A DNA stretch of 64,000 bases. Origin: Sphingopyxis sp. BE259 (lineage in GTDB: Bacteria; Pseudomonadota; Alphaproteobacteria; Sphingomonadales; Sphingomonadaceae). Shown here piece after piece: positions 53,982 through 62,939 of this stretch (position 1 is the stretch's first letter; each line of letters begins with the position of its first letter). A model generated the notes under the pieces. It searched no databases. It saw only the letters and a list, made by a program, of their open reading frames with translations, and was not told where the DNA came from. Both the position numbers and the translations under genes were made by a program. The stretch is taken from the NCBI RefSeq assembly GCF_031457495.1, contig NZ_JAVDWM010000001.1, positions 62,001-126,000 of the forward strand. Reading direction: 5' to 3'.

Positions 53982-54270
53982 ACAAGCTCTCCGAAATATT
54001 GCACGACCGGCATCGGGTCATAAAAGGGGTGCAACAGTGCCCGCCATTCCGCATATCGTGCGGAGCGGCGGAAACCGTCGCGATGGTCTTCCATGCGGTG
54101 CCAATGCACGATCAGCAAGTAGGTTTCCACCGCTTCGCATCCGCGCCGCACTTCCATGCCCAAAAAACCGGGCCCAAAAATCCCGGCAGGCCGCGATCAG
54201 CGGGCGGGCGATGGCCAAGGCACGCTCAAAAGCCGCGCCGAACCTGCAACAAGGCCTGTTCGACGATCAT
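53978..54270 (-). pseudogene. Frameshifted antibiotic-biosynthesis-monooxygenase-type gene
   Basis: Read on the minus strand, three pieces in different frames make one protein: MIVEQALLQVR (from ATG 54270), then FERALAIARPLIAA, then GPGFLGMEVRRG continuing as EAVETYLLIVHWHRMEDH and AEWRALLHPFYDPMPVV to the stop at 53978. These are consecutive parts of a small ABM/EthD-like ferredoxin-fold protein. The first frame breaks near 54228-54240. The second breaks near 54170-54185, where CCGGGATTTTTGGGC is followed by CCGGTTTTTTGGGC, a near-duplicate that could have arisen by slippage. A 61-residue open frame remains at 53978-54163. Sequencing error cannot be excluded. Confidence 0.7.
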
Positions 54271-54285
54271 CCCGCCCCAGCGCGA

Positions 54286-55542
54286 CTATTGATTCATCGA
54301 ATCGAAGAAATCCTCGTTGGTCTTCGAATCCTTGATCTTGTCGAGCAGGAACTCCATCGCGTCGATCGTGCCCATCTGCATGAGGATGCGGCGTAGCACC
54401 CACATTTTCGACAGCTTGTCCTTCTCGACGAGGAGCTCTTCCTTGCGGGTGCCCGACTTGCCGACGTCGAGCGAGGGGAAGATGCGCTTGTCGGCGACCT
54501 TGCGATCAAGGACGATTTCCGAGTTACCCGTGCCCTTGAATTCTTCGAAGATCACTTCGTCCATGCGGCTGCCGGTATCGATCAGCGCGGTGGCGATGAT
54601 CGACAGCGAACCGCCCTCCTCGATGTTGCGCGCGGCGCCGAAGAAACGCTTCGGACGCTGGAGCGCATTGGCGTCGACACCGCCGGTCAGCACCTTGCCC
54701 GACGAGGGGACGACGGTGTTGTAGGCGCGGCCAAGGCGGGTGATCGAATCGAGCAGGATGACGACATCCTTCTTGTGCTCGACCAGGCGCTTCGCCTTTT
54801 CGATCACCATTTCGGCGACCTGGACGTGGCGCGTCGCGGGTTCGTCGAAGGTCGAGGAGACGACCTCGCCCTTCACGCTGCGCTGCATGTCGGTGACTTC
54901 CTCGGGGCGTTCGTCGACCAAGAGGACGATCAGATAGACCTCGGGATGATTGTCGGTGATCGCCTTGGCGATATTCTGCAGCAGCACGGTCTTACCGGTG
55001 CGCGGCGGCGCGACGATCAGCGCACGCTGGCCTTTGCCCTGCGGGCTGACGAGGTCGATGACGCGCGCCGACTTGTCCTTGACCGTCGGATCGACGGTGT
55101 CGAGCGACAGCTTCTGGTTCGGATAGAGCGGGGTGAGGTTATCGAAATTGACGCGGTGGCGGACAACATCGGGATCGTCGAAATTGACGCTGATCAGCTT
55201 GGTGAGCGCAAAATACCGCTCGCCGTCGCGCGGGGCGCGGATTTCACCTTCGACGGTGTCGCCGGTGCGCAGGCCATATTTGCGGACCTGGTTCGGCGAG
55301 ACATAGATGTCGTCGGGGCCGGCGAGATAATTGGCCTCCGACGAACGCAGAAACCCGAACGAGTCGGGCAAAACCTCGATCGTCCCCGATCCGATGATTT
55401 CCTCGCCCTCTTCGGCGAGTTCTTTCAGGATCGAGAACATCAGATCCTGCTTGCGCAGCGTCGATGCGCCCTCGACCCCCAGTTCTTCAGCCATTTCGAC
55501 AAGCTGGGCGGGGGCTTTGGTTTTGAGTTCTTTAAGATGCAT
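54286..55542 (-). CDS. rho: Transcription termination factor Rho
   Basis: 418 residues, the normal size. RNA-binding cold-shock-like domain [23 protein letters not shown], Walker [14 protein letters not shown] (about 178-190), [10 protein letters not shown], Walker [18 protein letters not shown] and the R-loop/Q-loop regions are intact. ATG 55542 begins [20 protein letters not shown], the standard start. hemJ and hemE lie upstream on the same strand. Confidence 0.97.
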   Translation of the reverse strand: MHLKELKTKAPAQLVEMAEELGVEGASTLRKQDLMFSILKELAEEGEEIIGSGTIEVLPDSFGFLRSSEANYLAGPDDIYVSPNQVRKYGLRTGDTVEGEIRAPRDGERYFALTKLISVNFDDPDVVRHRVNFDNLTPLYPNQKLSLDTVDPTVKDKSARVIDLVSPQGKGQRALIVAPPRTGKTVLLQNIAKAITDNHPEVYLIVLLVDERPEEVTDMQRSVKGEVVSSTFDEPATRHVQVAEMVIEKAKRLVEHKKDVVILLDSITRLGRAYNTVVPSSGKVLTGGVDANALQRPKRFFGAARNIEEGGSLSIIATALIDTGSRMDEVIFEEFKGTGNSEIVLDRKVADKRIFPSLDVGKSGTRKEELLVEKDKLSKMWVLRRILMQMGTIDAMEFLLDKIKDSKTNEDFFDSMNQ

Positions 55543-55738
55543 GGATGGATTCCAGGATAAGATATAGGGAGAAAATACCGTCGGTTTTCAGTGCACCGCG
55601 AGGGTGCCTATCCGGCCGTGGGACGACCGTTTGCGATAGTTCCGGCGCTGGGGAAGCACCGCCCGGCTGGCGGGATTGCCATGGCCCCTATCCCTCGCCC
55701 GGTGCCAAGTCAATCAGGCTGGCCCGAACCGGGCAGGA

Positions 55739-56188
55739 TCAGGGACGAACGACCGCGAGAATGACGATGAGCGCCGCAGCGACACCGGGGACTTCGTTGA
55801 GCAAGCGCAGCTGCTTTTCGGTGAGCGGCCGCAACCCCTGTTGGAGCTTTTTGAAGTAGCCGATCATCCAGCCGTGATAGCCCGACAGCGCCACCACCAG
55901 GACAAATTTGGCGATAAACCAGCTTTCACCCCAATAATTGCCGTTGAACGCGAGCAACAGCCCGAGCGCCCAGACGATGGTCAGCGAAGGATTCAGGATG
56001 ATCCGGCGCAAGCGGTCTTCGCGCTCGATCCACTTCTTGTCCTCATCCGACCCGACGGCACATTGGTGATGATAGACAAAAAAGCGCGGCATCATGAACA
56101 GTCCCGCCATCAGGAAGATGACGAAGATAATATGCGCCGCTTTGACCCAAAGCATCGTCGCCCCCAAAAAACCTGCCCAGTCTGCCAT
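55739..56188 (-). CDS. hemJ: Protoporphyrinogen oxidase HemJ
   Basis: 149 residues, four transmembrane helices. Conserved His in VKAAHIIFVIFLMAGLFM (His near 18) and YHH, the Lys/Tyr in GYHGWMIGYFKKL, as in HemJ, which oxidises protoporphyrinogen IX. Next to hemE, so the haem context supports it. ATG 56188 is taken; GTG 56194 would overlap hemE by 4 bp and is a fair alternative. Confidence 0.88.
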   Translation of the reverse strand: MADWAGFLGATMLWVKAAHIIFVIFLMAGLFMMPRFFVYHHQCAVGSDEDKKWIEREDRLRRIILNPSLTIVWALGLLLAFNGNYWGESWFIAKFVLVVALSGYHGWMIGYFKKLQQGLRPLTEKQLRLLNEVPGVAAALIVILAVVRP

Positions 56189-56190
56189 AT

Positions 56191-57219
56191 TCACCCGCCG
56201 CGAACCCGTCTGATCAGATGTTCGACATGGGCGATCGGCGTGTCGGGCACGATGCCATGGCCGAGGTTGAAGATATGGGGACGCGCCGGGAAGGCCGCAA
56301 GGATGCGGTCGATCGCAGCGTCCAGCGCCGCGCCGCCGGCGACGAGCGCGAGCGGATCGAGATTGCCCTGCACCGGCAAATGTTGCGGCAGGATACGGTC
56401 GGCCCAGTCCGGATCGACCGTCTCGTCGAGCCCGATCGCATCGACCCCGGTTTCATCGGCATAGGCGCGCAGCTTGCCGCCCGCGCCCTTGGGAAAGCCG
56501 ATCACCGGGGTGTCGGGATGGATCGCCTTCAAACGGCGGACGATTTCGGCGTTTGGCACGATGACCCAGCGTTCGAATTGTGCGGGCGAAAGACTGCCCG
56601 CCCAACTGTCGAACAATTGCACCGCCTCGACGCCATGTTCGATCTGGCCCGCAAGGTACGTTACCGTGACATCGACGATCGCGTCGATGATCGCTTGGAA
56701 CGCGGCTGGATCGCCAAACGCCATGCGGCGGGCCGCGGCCTGATCCTTCGACCCTTGGCCCGCGACCATATAGGTTGCGACAGTCCACGGACTGCCTGCA
56801 AAGCCCAGAAAGGTCGTATCGGCGGGCAACGAGGCCGCCACGCGCGCGACGGTAGCATAAATGGGGTCAAGCCGCTCAGGAACCGCTTCGAGCGCGCTGA
56901 GTGCGCTGTCGACCAGCGGCGGGGCCAGCCGCGGCCCCTCACCGGCCTCGAACCATAAATTCTGGCCCAGCGCGTGCGGCACGATCAATATGTCGGAAAA
57001 CAGGATCGACCCGTCGAAACCGAAGCGCCGGATCGGCTGCAAGGTGACTTCTGCCGCGGCTTCAGGGTCATAGCAGAGCTCGAGGAAACCGCCCTTGGTT
57101 TCGCGCAAGGCCCGATACTCGGGAAGATAGCGTCCGGCCTGACGCATCAGCCACAAGGGCGGGCGCTCCTGCCGCGCTCCGCGCAGCACTGCCAGCAAAC
57201 TCTTCGGTGACGCCTTCAC
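56191..57219 (-). CDS. hemE: Uroporphyrinogen decarboxylase
   Basis: 342 residues. Coproporphyrinogen III formation in haem synthesis. The N-terminal RPPLWLMRQAGRYLPEYR (catalytic Arg/Arg), FDGSILFSDILIVPHALG (Asp), the GFAGSPWTVATYMVAG loop and FNLGHGIVPDTPIAHVEHL are hallmark blocks. Start GTG 57219 gives the standard length; an in-frame ATG at 57318 would enter the origin region. Its upstream end borders the oriC features, as in Caulobacter where hemE flanks oriC. Confidence 0.95.
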   Translation of the reverse strand: MKASPKSLLAVLRGARQERPPLWLMRQAGRYLPEYRALRETKGGFLELCYDPEAAAEVTLQPIRRFGFDGSILFSDILIVPHALGQNLWFEAGEGPRLAPPLVDSALSALEAVPERLDPIYATVARVAASLPADTTFLGFAGSPWTVATYMVAGQGSKDQAAARRMAFGDPAAFQAIIDAIVDVTVTYLAGQIEHGVEAVQLFDSWAGSLSPAQFERWVIVPNAEIVRRLKAIHPDTPVIGFPKGAGGKLRAYADETGVDAIGLDETVDPDWADRILPQHLPVQGNLDPLALVAGGAALDAAIDRILAAFPARPHIFNLGHGIVPDTPIAHVEHLIRRVRGG

Positions 57220-57566
57220 GCGAACTCTCTTTCTCTTCAATATATAGATTAGATGAATTGTGGTGGTTTGTTGGTCGGCGGACAGCGCGGCTTTAGGCCG
57301 GGGCGTCGTTTTTGCCAACAGCTTGACTCTGGCAGCACCGTTCCCCGCCGCAGAGTCGGCGCCTGCTTTGCCCGCAATTCACAGCCTGTGGATAAATTCC
57401 GTCCCTTGTGGACAAGTGATGGAGCGGAATCGGCAGCGTCGGGGATGAAACTCCCGTCCCGATTCCGTCCCCGCGCTTGTCCAAATCTTATCCACAGGCC
57501 GCTTTTCCCGTTTATGGGCCGCATCCGGCATTGCCTTTTTCCGCTGCTTCCCGCCATGGTGCCGCG
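57220..57566. other. Putative chromosomal origin of replication (oriC)
   Basis: Gene-free interval between divergent hemE and ppsR. It holds an AT-rich stretch at 57226-57260 (CAATATATAGATTAGATGAA-type), two exact DnaA boxes (TGTGGATAA at 57387-57395; TTATCCACA at 57488-57496), a one-mismatch box TGTGGACAA at 57407-57415, and four GANTC sites in 141 bp (57325, 57353, 57427, 57461), well above chance. CcrM-regulated methylation of such sites is known in Caulobacter. The hemE-oriC-ppsR-maf-aroE order and the nearby parABS fit an alphaproteobacterial origin. A GC-skew switch was not computed. Confidence 0.75.
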
Positions 57567-58388
57567 ATGGGCCGGCTCCACCTTCATCTTATCTCTGACT
57601 CCACGGGCGAGACACTCGAAAATATCGCCAAGGCAGCGATCGCGCAGTTCGACGATGTCGAGGTGGTGCGTCATTTCTGGCCGATGGTACGATCGGAATC
57701 GCATCTCGACCGGATCATGGCCGAAGTGCAGGCCAGTCCGGGGATGATCCTGTTCACATTGGTCAATGGCGATCTGCGCGTCAGCCTCGAACGCCGCGCC
57801 GGGGCGCTCAACCTGCCACTCGTCCCCGCGCTCGATGCGGTGACCGATGCACTGTCACGAATGTTGGGCCAGGAGGCGAAGGCGCGGCCGGGGCGCCAGC
57901 ATCAGCTCGATGCTGCCTATTTCGCCCGCGTCGAGGCGATCCAGTTCACCGTCGCGCATGATGACGGCATCGGCTGGGAAAATTGGGAACAGGCCGACAT
58001 CGTGCTGGCCGGGGTGTCGCGCACCTCGAAGACTCCGACCAGCATCTACCTCGCCAACCGCGGCTTCAAGACCGCGAACATTCCGATCGTCCCTGAATCG
58101 CCGCCACCCGACGCCTTGTACCGGCTGAAACGGCCGATGGTTGTCGGGCTGACGACCGGGCTCGACCGGTTGGTCCAGGTGCGGCGCAACCGGCTGCTGT
58201 CGCTCAACCAGGCGCCCGAAACGAGCTACGTCGACGACGAGCGGGTCAAGGCCGAGCTGGCCTATGCGCGGCGCATGTTCGCCGACAATGGCTGGCCGGT
58301 GATCGACGTCACCCGGCGCTCGATCGAGGAAACCGCCGCGGCGGTGATCAAGCTGGTCGAGGATCGCGGCGCGGGCACCGGGGCATGA
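57567..58388 (+). CDS. ppsR: Pyruvate phosphate dikinase regulatory protein (DUF299)
   Basis: 273 residues. Bifunctional ADP-dependent kinase/Pi-dependent phosphatase that controls PEP synthase or PPDK. Recognised from LHLISDSTGETLENIAKAAIAQF at the start and the P-loop-like ADIVLAGVSRTSKTPTSIYLANRG. ATG at 57567 lies at the start of the conserved part. Its stop overlaps maf by 4 bp; maf, aroE and coaE also overlap, so this is the start of a long operon running away from the origin. Confidence 0.9.
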   Translation: MGRLHLHLISDSTGETLENIAKAAIAQFDDVEVVRHFWPMVRSESHLDRIMAEVQASPGMILFTLVNGDLRVSLERRAGALNLPLVPALDAVTDALSRMLGQEAKARPGRQHQLDAAYFARVEAIQFTVAHDDGIGWENWEQADIVLAGVSRTSKTPTSIYLANRGFKTANIPIVPESPPPDALYRLKRPMVVGLTTGLDRLVQVRRNRLLSLNQAPETSYVDDERVKAELAYARRMFADNGWPVIDVTRRSIEETAAAVIKLVEDRGAGTGA

Positions 58389-58981
58389 CCCTCTTTCTCG
58401 CCTCGCAAAGCAGCGGCCGCGCCGCGATGCTCCGTGCCGCCGGGCTCGAGTTCGAAACGACTGCCGCGCATGTCGATGAAGAGGCGCTGACCGCGTCGCT
58501 GCTCGCCGCCGGCCAGACCCCGCGCAACATTGCCGACGCGCTCGCCGAGGCGAAGGCGATCAAAATCTCGTCGCGCTTGTCCGGGGTCACGGTGATCGGC
58601 GCCGACTCGACCCTCGCGCTCGACGATGGCACGATGCTCTCGAAGCCTGAGACGCCCGAAGAGGCGGCCGATCATTTGCGCCGCATGGCAGGCGCGCGCC
58701 ACCGCTTGTTCAGCGCCGCAGTCGCCGCGCGCGATGGTGCGCCCGTGTGGCGCACCATCGGTGAGGCGAAGCTGTGGATGCGGCCCTTGTCCGATGGCTT
58801 TATCGCCGACTATGTCGCGCAACATTGGGACAGCATCCGCTGGACCGTCGGCTGTTATGAAATCGAGGGAGCGGGGGTGCAATTGTTCGAACGGGTCGAG
58901 GGCGATCCCTGGACGATCATCGGCATGCCGATGCTGCCCTTGCTGGCGTGGCTGCGGACCACCGGGTTGGCACCACAATGA
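58385..58981 (+). CDS. Maf-like nucleotide pyrophosphatase
   Basis: 198 residues. Hydrolyses dTTP/UTP or modified nucleotides to monophosphates in the cytoplasm. Motifs: LASQSSGRAAMLRAAGLEFE (SxSxxR) and VIGADSTLALDDGTMLSKPETPEEAADHL, with the QHWDSIRWTVGCYEIEGAG end. Start ATG 58385 overlaps the ppsR stop (ATGA). Subtype (YhdE or YceF) is not decided. Confidence 0.88.
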   Translation: MTLFLASQSSGRAAMLRAAGLEFETTAAHVDEEALTASLLAAGQTPRNIADALAEAKAIKISSRLSGVTVIGADSTLALDDGTMLSKPETPEEAADHLRRMAGARHRLFSAAVAARDGAPVWRTIGEAKLWMRPLSDGFIADYVAQHWDSIRWTVGCYEIEGAGVQLFERVEGDPWTIIGMPMLPLLAWLRTTGLAPQ

Positions 58982-59793
58982 GCGCGCAGCCCTATGCCGA
59001 AGTGATCGGCGATCCGATTTCGCACTCGAAATCGCCGTTGATTCACAAGTTCTGGCTCGACGCGCTGGGCATCGCGGGCGATTACCGCCGCGCGCATATT
59101 AAGCCCGACGCGCTGGCCGCCTATATCGAACAGCGCCGCTCCGATCCCGACTGGCGTGGCTGCAACGTCACCATTCCGCACAAGCTGGCGGTGATGGATC
59201 TGGTCGATGATCCGGGTGATATTCGCGGCACCATCGGCGCGATGAACACGATTATCCGCCAGAAAGATGGCGCGCTGATCGGAACCAACACCGATGCGGC
59301 GGGCTTCTACGCGCCGCTCGCCGAGCTCGTCCTCGACGGCGCCCCTGTCGCTGTCGTCGGCGCGGGCGGCGCGGCGCGGGCGGTGCTGTTCGCGCTGGCG
59401 CGCGCAAACGTCGGCCATGTGACGATCCTCAATCGCTCACCGCTGAAAGCCATGGGCCTGCTCGCGACCTTCGGCCTCAAGGGTGATGTCGTGGCGCTCG
59501 ATGCCCAGCTTCCCCCGGCCGCGCTGCTCGTCAATTCAAGCAGTCTGGGGATGACCGGCCAGCCGCCGCTCGACCTCGACCTGTCGCCGCTGGCTGACGA
59601 TGCGATCGTCTATGATCTCGTCTATGCGCCGCTCCGGACCGGCTTGCTCAAGGCCGCCGAGGCGCGCGGGCTCGACACCGTTGACGGGCTCGACATGCTG
59701 ATCGGTCAGGCAGCGCTGGCGTTCGAGCTGTTCTTCGGCGCACCGCCCCCCGAGGGCCGCGACGACGAACTGCGCGCACTGCTTATGGCATGA
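58978..59793 (+). CDS. aroE: Shikimate dehydrogenase
   Basis: 271 residues. Reduces 3-dehydroshikimate with NADPH in aromatic amino acid synthesis. Substrate-binding ISHSKSPLIHKFW (14-26), catalytic Lys in CNVTIPHKLAVMD, NTDAAGFYAPL and nucleotide motif VAVVGAGGAARAVLFAL. ATG 58978 overlaps the maf stop by 4 bp; coaE likewise follows with 4-bp overlap. Confidence 0.94.
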   Translation: MSAQPYAEVIGDPISHSKSPLIHKFWLDALGIAGDYRRAHIKPDALAAYIEQRRSDPDWRGCNVTIPHKLAVMDLVDDPGDIRGTIGAMNTIIRQKDGALIGTNTDAAGFYAPLAELVLDGAPVAVVGAGGAARAVLFALARANVGHVTILNRSPLKAMGLLATFGLKGDVVALDAQLPPAALLVNSSSLGMTGQPPLDLDLSPLADDAIVYDLVYAPLRTGLLKAAEARGLDTVDGLDMLIGQAALAFELFFGAPPPEGRDDELRALLMA

Positions 59794-60425
59794 AGCATCG
59801 CCCTTCCCTTGGCCGACGGCCGGGTTCGCGGCTGCGGCGGCCGTTCATCCTCGGCCTGACCGGCTCGATCGGCATGGGCAAATCGACTGCTGCGGCGATG
59901 TTCGAACGCGAAGGTGTGCCGGTGTTCGACGCCGACGCCGAAGTACATCGGTTGCAGGGGCCGGGCGGCGCGCTGGTCGCGGCGATCGAGGCGCGATTCC
60001 CTGGCACGACAGGACCGCGCGGCGTCGATCGGCAAAAGCTCGGCGCGCTGGTCCTCGGCAACCGCCACGAACTCGCGGCGCTGGAGGCAATCGTCCATCC
60101 AGCCGTGTTCCACGCGCAGAAGAAATTCCTCGCCCGGCACCGCGCCCGCGCTGTCGTCGTGCTCGACATCCCGCTGCTGTTCGAAAAGGGCGGCTGGCGC
60201 CGCGTCGGGGCGATTGCTGTCGTCTCGGCGCCGACATGGATGCAGACCAAGCGGGTGATGCGCCGCCCAGGGATGAGCTACGGTCGCCTGAAAGCCATCC
60301 GCCGCCTGCAAACGCCCGACCGCGTCAAACGGGCGCGCGCCGATTTCATTATCGAAACGGGCGGACCGAAAAGCGAGACGCATCGCCAGATTCGCGCCAT
60401 CGCCTCTTGTTTCCGCGCCCGATAG
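59790..60425 (+). CDS. coaE: Dephospho-CoA kinase
   Basis: 211 residues. P-loop LGLTGSIGMGKSTAAAMF (about 21-38), PVFDADAEVH, the lid HRARAVVVLDIPLLFE and the C-terminal ETGGPK region. Last step of CoA synthesis. The N-terminal 20 residues before the P-loop are longer than usual, but the ATG at 59790 overlaps the aroE stop and has no close alternative start. Confidence 0.92.
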   Translation: MKHRPSLGRRPGSRLRRPFILGLTGSIGMGKSTAAAMFEREGVPVFDADAEVHRLQGPGGALVAAIEARFPGTTGPRGVDRQKLGALVLGNRHELAALEAIVHPAVFHAQKKFLARHRARAVVVLDIPLLFEKGGWRRVGAIAVVSAPTWMQTKRVMRRPGMSYGRLKAIRRLQTPDRVKRARADFIIETGGPKSETHRQIRAIASCFRAR

Positions 60426-60444
60426 GGTCCAGATTGATCGTTCA

Positions 60445-61152
60445 ATGCGCGAGATAATCTTCGATACGGAAACCACGGGGTTCGACCCCAAGACCGGGGA
60501 CAGGCTGGTCGAAATCGGGTGCATCGAACTGGTCGACCGGCGCGAAACCGGGGTCAACTTTCACGCCTATTTCAACCCCGAACGCGACATGCCCGCCGCT
60601 GCCGAAGCGGTGCACGGGCTGTCGATCCAGTTTCTGGCCGACAAGCCGCTGTTCGCGGCGCGCGTCGACGAGCTGCTGGAGTTTCTGGGCGATGCGCCGC
60701 TGGTCGCGCATAATGCCGCTTTCGACTTTGGTTTCGTCAATGCCGAGCTGGCGCGCGCCGGACGCCCGGCGCTCGACATGACGCGGATGTGCTGCACGGT
60801 GCAGATGGCGCGCAAGCTGCATCCCGGCGCCAAGCACAGCCTCGACGCGCTGTGTACCCGTTACGGCATCGACCGCAGCCACCGCGTCAAACACGGCGCG
60901 CTGCTCGACGCCGAACTGCTCGCGCATCTGTATATCGAAATGACTGGCGGGCGGCAGATCGGGCTGGGATTGGCCGCGTCTTCCCCCGACGGTTCGACTG
61001 CGGCGGCGGCGGCGCCTTCCCCGGCGCCTCTGCGTGGTGGCGACCGTTTGTTTCGTGAACCCAGACCCCATATGGCATCGGCCGCCGATCTGGCGCGCCA
61101 TGCCGAATTTGTCGCAGGGCTGAACCAGCCGCTGTGGCTCGATACGGTGTGA
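60445..61152 (+). CDS. dnaQ: DNA polymerase III epsilon subunit (proofreading exonuclease)
   Basis: 235 residues. 3'-5' exonuclease of the DEDDh family: IIFDTETTGFDPK (Asp/Glu), HNAAFDFGFVN (Asp) and the final Asp region KHGALLDAELLAHLYIEM (His-x-5-Asp). The C-terminal 60 residues are Ala/Pro-rich with a PolIII alpha-binding tail. ATG 60445. Position beside the origin and coaE is conserved in alphaproteobacteria. Confidence 0.94.
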   Translation: MREIIFDTETTGFDPKTGDRLVEIGCIELVDRRETGVNFHAYFNPERDMPAAAEAVHGLSIQFLADKPLFAARVDELLEFLGDAPLVAHNAAFDFGFVNAELARAGRPALDMTRMCCTVQMARKLHPGAKHSLDALCTRYGIDRSHRVKHGALLDAELLAHLYIEMTGGRQIGLGLAASSPDGSTAAAAAPSPAPLRGGDRLFREPRPHMASAADLARHAEFVAGLNQPLWLDTV

Positions 61153-61196
61153 TGGCCTCTCCCTGACCATCGCACCGGCCATAAAGGAGAAGAAAA

Positions 61197-61769
61197 ATGG
61201 AAATCCGCGTCTCTGGCCACCAGATCGAAACCGGCGAAGCGCTGCAGGCGCATGTGTCGGACCGGATGAACGCGATTGCCGACAAATATTTCTCCCGGGC
61301 GATCGGGGCGCACGCGACCTTCGGCAAAGGACCACATGACAGTTTCCAGTGCGACATCGTCGCGCATGTGATGCAAGGGCTGGTGCTCAAGGGGCATGGC
61401 CAGGCGCAGGACGCGCATGTTGCGTTCGAGGGCGCCGCCGAACGCATCGAAAAGCAGCTGCGGCGCTATATGCGGCGATTGAAGGATCACAATAATGGCG
61501 TAGCGCAGCCGTCGCCGACGGTTGACGAGATCGAGGACAATGCAGGCTATACCGTGTTCGACGCTGGCGACGACGAGGATGCCGGTGACGCGCCCGCGAT
61601 CATCGCCGAAACGCGCGTCGATATCCCCAGCAGCAGCGTGTCCGATGCGGTGATGATGCTCGACCTGCGCAACACCAATGCGCTGTTGTTCGTCAACAGC
61701 AAGACCGGGGCGCACAATATGGTCTATCGCCGCGACGACGGGACGATCGGCTGGGTCGAACCACGATAG
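61197..61769 (+). CDS. hpf: Ribosome hibernation promoting factor, long form
   Basis: 190 residues: N-terminal S30AE domain (about 1-100, MEIRVSGHQIETGEALQAHV) and the C-terminal dimerisation domain (about 135-190, VMMLDLRNTNALLFVNSKTG). The long form links two 70S ribosomes into 100S dimers in slow growth. In E. coli hpf and ptsN follow rpoN; here they sit 30 kb from it. GGAG lies upstream of ATG 61197; ptsN follows after 149 bp. Confidence 0.93.
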   Translation: MEIRVSGHQIETGEALQAHVSDRMNAIADKYFSRAIGAHATFGKGPHDSFQCDIVAHVMQGLVLKGHGQAQDAHVAFEGAAERIEKQLRRYMRRLKDHNNGVAQPSPTVDEIEDNAGYTVFDAGDDEDAGDAPAIIAETRVDIPSSSVSDAVMMLDLRNTNALLFVNSKTGAHNMVYRRDDGTIGWVEPR

Positions 61770-61918
61770 GACTGGATTTTCTTCGCCAACCGGCATAAGG
61801 GCCGCGCCCAACAACGTCCCATGCCGGTATGGCGGGGCGCCGGCATCACTGATCCGCGATTCATCGTTACGGAACAACCGGCCCCTCGCCCGTTGGCTAC
61901 ACAGATTTGACTAGACCC

Positions 61919-62383
61919 ATGAACCTTTCCTCCCTTCTGTATCCGGCGACCGTGCGCGCGCATGTGCAGCTCGATTCGAAAAAGGCGCTTTTTCCCTTTG
62001 TCGGCGATCTCGCCAGCCGGTCGCTCGGCCTCGACGCGGGCGAAGTCAGCGAAGCGTTGCTCGAACGCGAACGGCTGGGGTCGACCGGGTTCGGGCGCGG
62101 GATCGCGCTGCCGCATGCCAAGATGGCCGACCTGACCGGCGTGCGCGGGCTGTTCCTGCAACTATCGCGGCCGATCGATTTCAACGCGGTTGATGGCTTG
62201 CCCGTCGATCTGCTGTTTGTCCTGTTGTCGCCGCTCGATGCCGGCGCCGACCATCTGAAGGCGCTCGCTGGCGTCTCGCGGATGCTGCGCAACGAGCCGA
62301 TTGCCGAACGGCTGCGCGGGGCAAAGAGCGATGAAGCGCTGTACGCCCTGCTCGCCGACACCGAAACGCGTGACGCGGCGTAA
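61919..62383 (+). CDS. ptsN: Nitrogen-PTS enzyme IIA
   Basis: 154 residues. Phosphorylated His66 sits in GRGIALPHAKMADL, and the KALFPFVGDLASRSLG start is typical. Part of the regulatory PTS-Ntr (PtsP-NPr-PtsN) that affects potassium and nitrogen balance. ATG 61919; TTG at 61907 is in frame but less likely. The gap before it contains a 7-base inverted repeat (ATGCCGG at 61821, CCGGCAT at 61840). Confidence 0.9.
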   Translation: MNLSSLLYPATVRAHVQLDSKKALFPFVGDLASRSLGLDAGEVSEALLERERLGSTGFGRGIALPHAKMADLTGVRGLFLQLSRPIDFNAVDGLPVDLLFVLLSPLDAGADHLKALAGVSRMLRNEPIAERLRGAKSDEALYALLADTETRDAA

Positions 62384-62404
62384 CGCCGCGGCGCGAGTTT
62401 TCCC

Positions 62405-62743
62405 ATGACGCGGCTCGCCAGCCGCTTCCTCGTCGATCTGCTGCTGCGCCGGACTGAAGCGGCAGGCGGCTTTGCGACTGTGCTTGCCAAAGGCGATGAG
62501 CATTCGGGAATCATATTGGTCCAATGCACCGAACGCGGCGCATCTGGCCCGCTGCTCGAACGGCGTTTTTCGGCGAGCGGCCACTATATCTGGGAGGCCG
62601 TTGGCCCGGGCGACCCCAAAGATGGTGAATCGCGCGCCAACTACCAAGACCGGCGGCGCGCCGCCGATCCCGATTTGTGGATCGTTGAACTGGATATCGC
62701 AGATGCGCCACGACTCGTCGCGGAGTGGGCCGCGTTAACTTGA
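62405..62743 (+). CDS. DUF1491 family protein
   Basis: 112 residues. Small alphaproteobacterial family of unknown function: MTRLASRFLVDLLLRRTEAA, ATVLAKGDEHSGIILV and the WIVELDIADAPRLVAEW end. ATG 62405 is 22 bases after ptsN, so it likely shares the transcript. Confidence 0.8.
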   Translation: MTRLASRFLVDLLLRRTEAAGGFATVLAKGDEHSGIILVQCTERGASGPLLERRFSASGHYIWEAVGPGDPKDGESRANYQDRRRAADPDLWIVELDIADAPRLVAEWAALT

Positions 62744-62804
62744 CTCTGTTGCGGTGCACAATAAGTGGCGCCCATTCGATAACGCGTAGGTCGTTCCGTG
62801 GGTT

Positions 62805-62822
62805 GCATCGTCTGGACGATGC
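62805..62822. repeat. Perfect inverted repeat upstream of the SleB-type gene
   Basis: GCATCGTC-TG-GACGATGC, a perfect 8-base palindrome with a 2-base centre, in the 196-bp gap before 62940. It could be an operator; nothing else was seen in the gap. Confidence 0.4.
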
Positions 62823-62939
62823 CCCGGCAAAACGGGTTGGACACGCAGTCGGACGATGACCGCAGGCGGCGATACTGGACGTTAGTCCCCCGCCTGTTTT
62901 GAGAGGTTCGGTTCATCGGCCGCACTTTTGACGGACATT

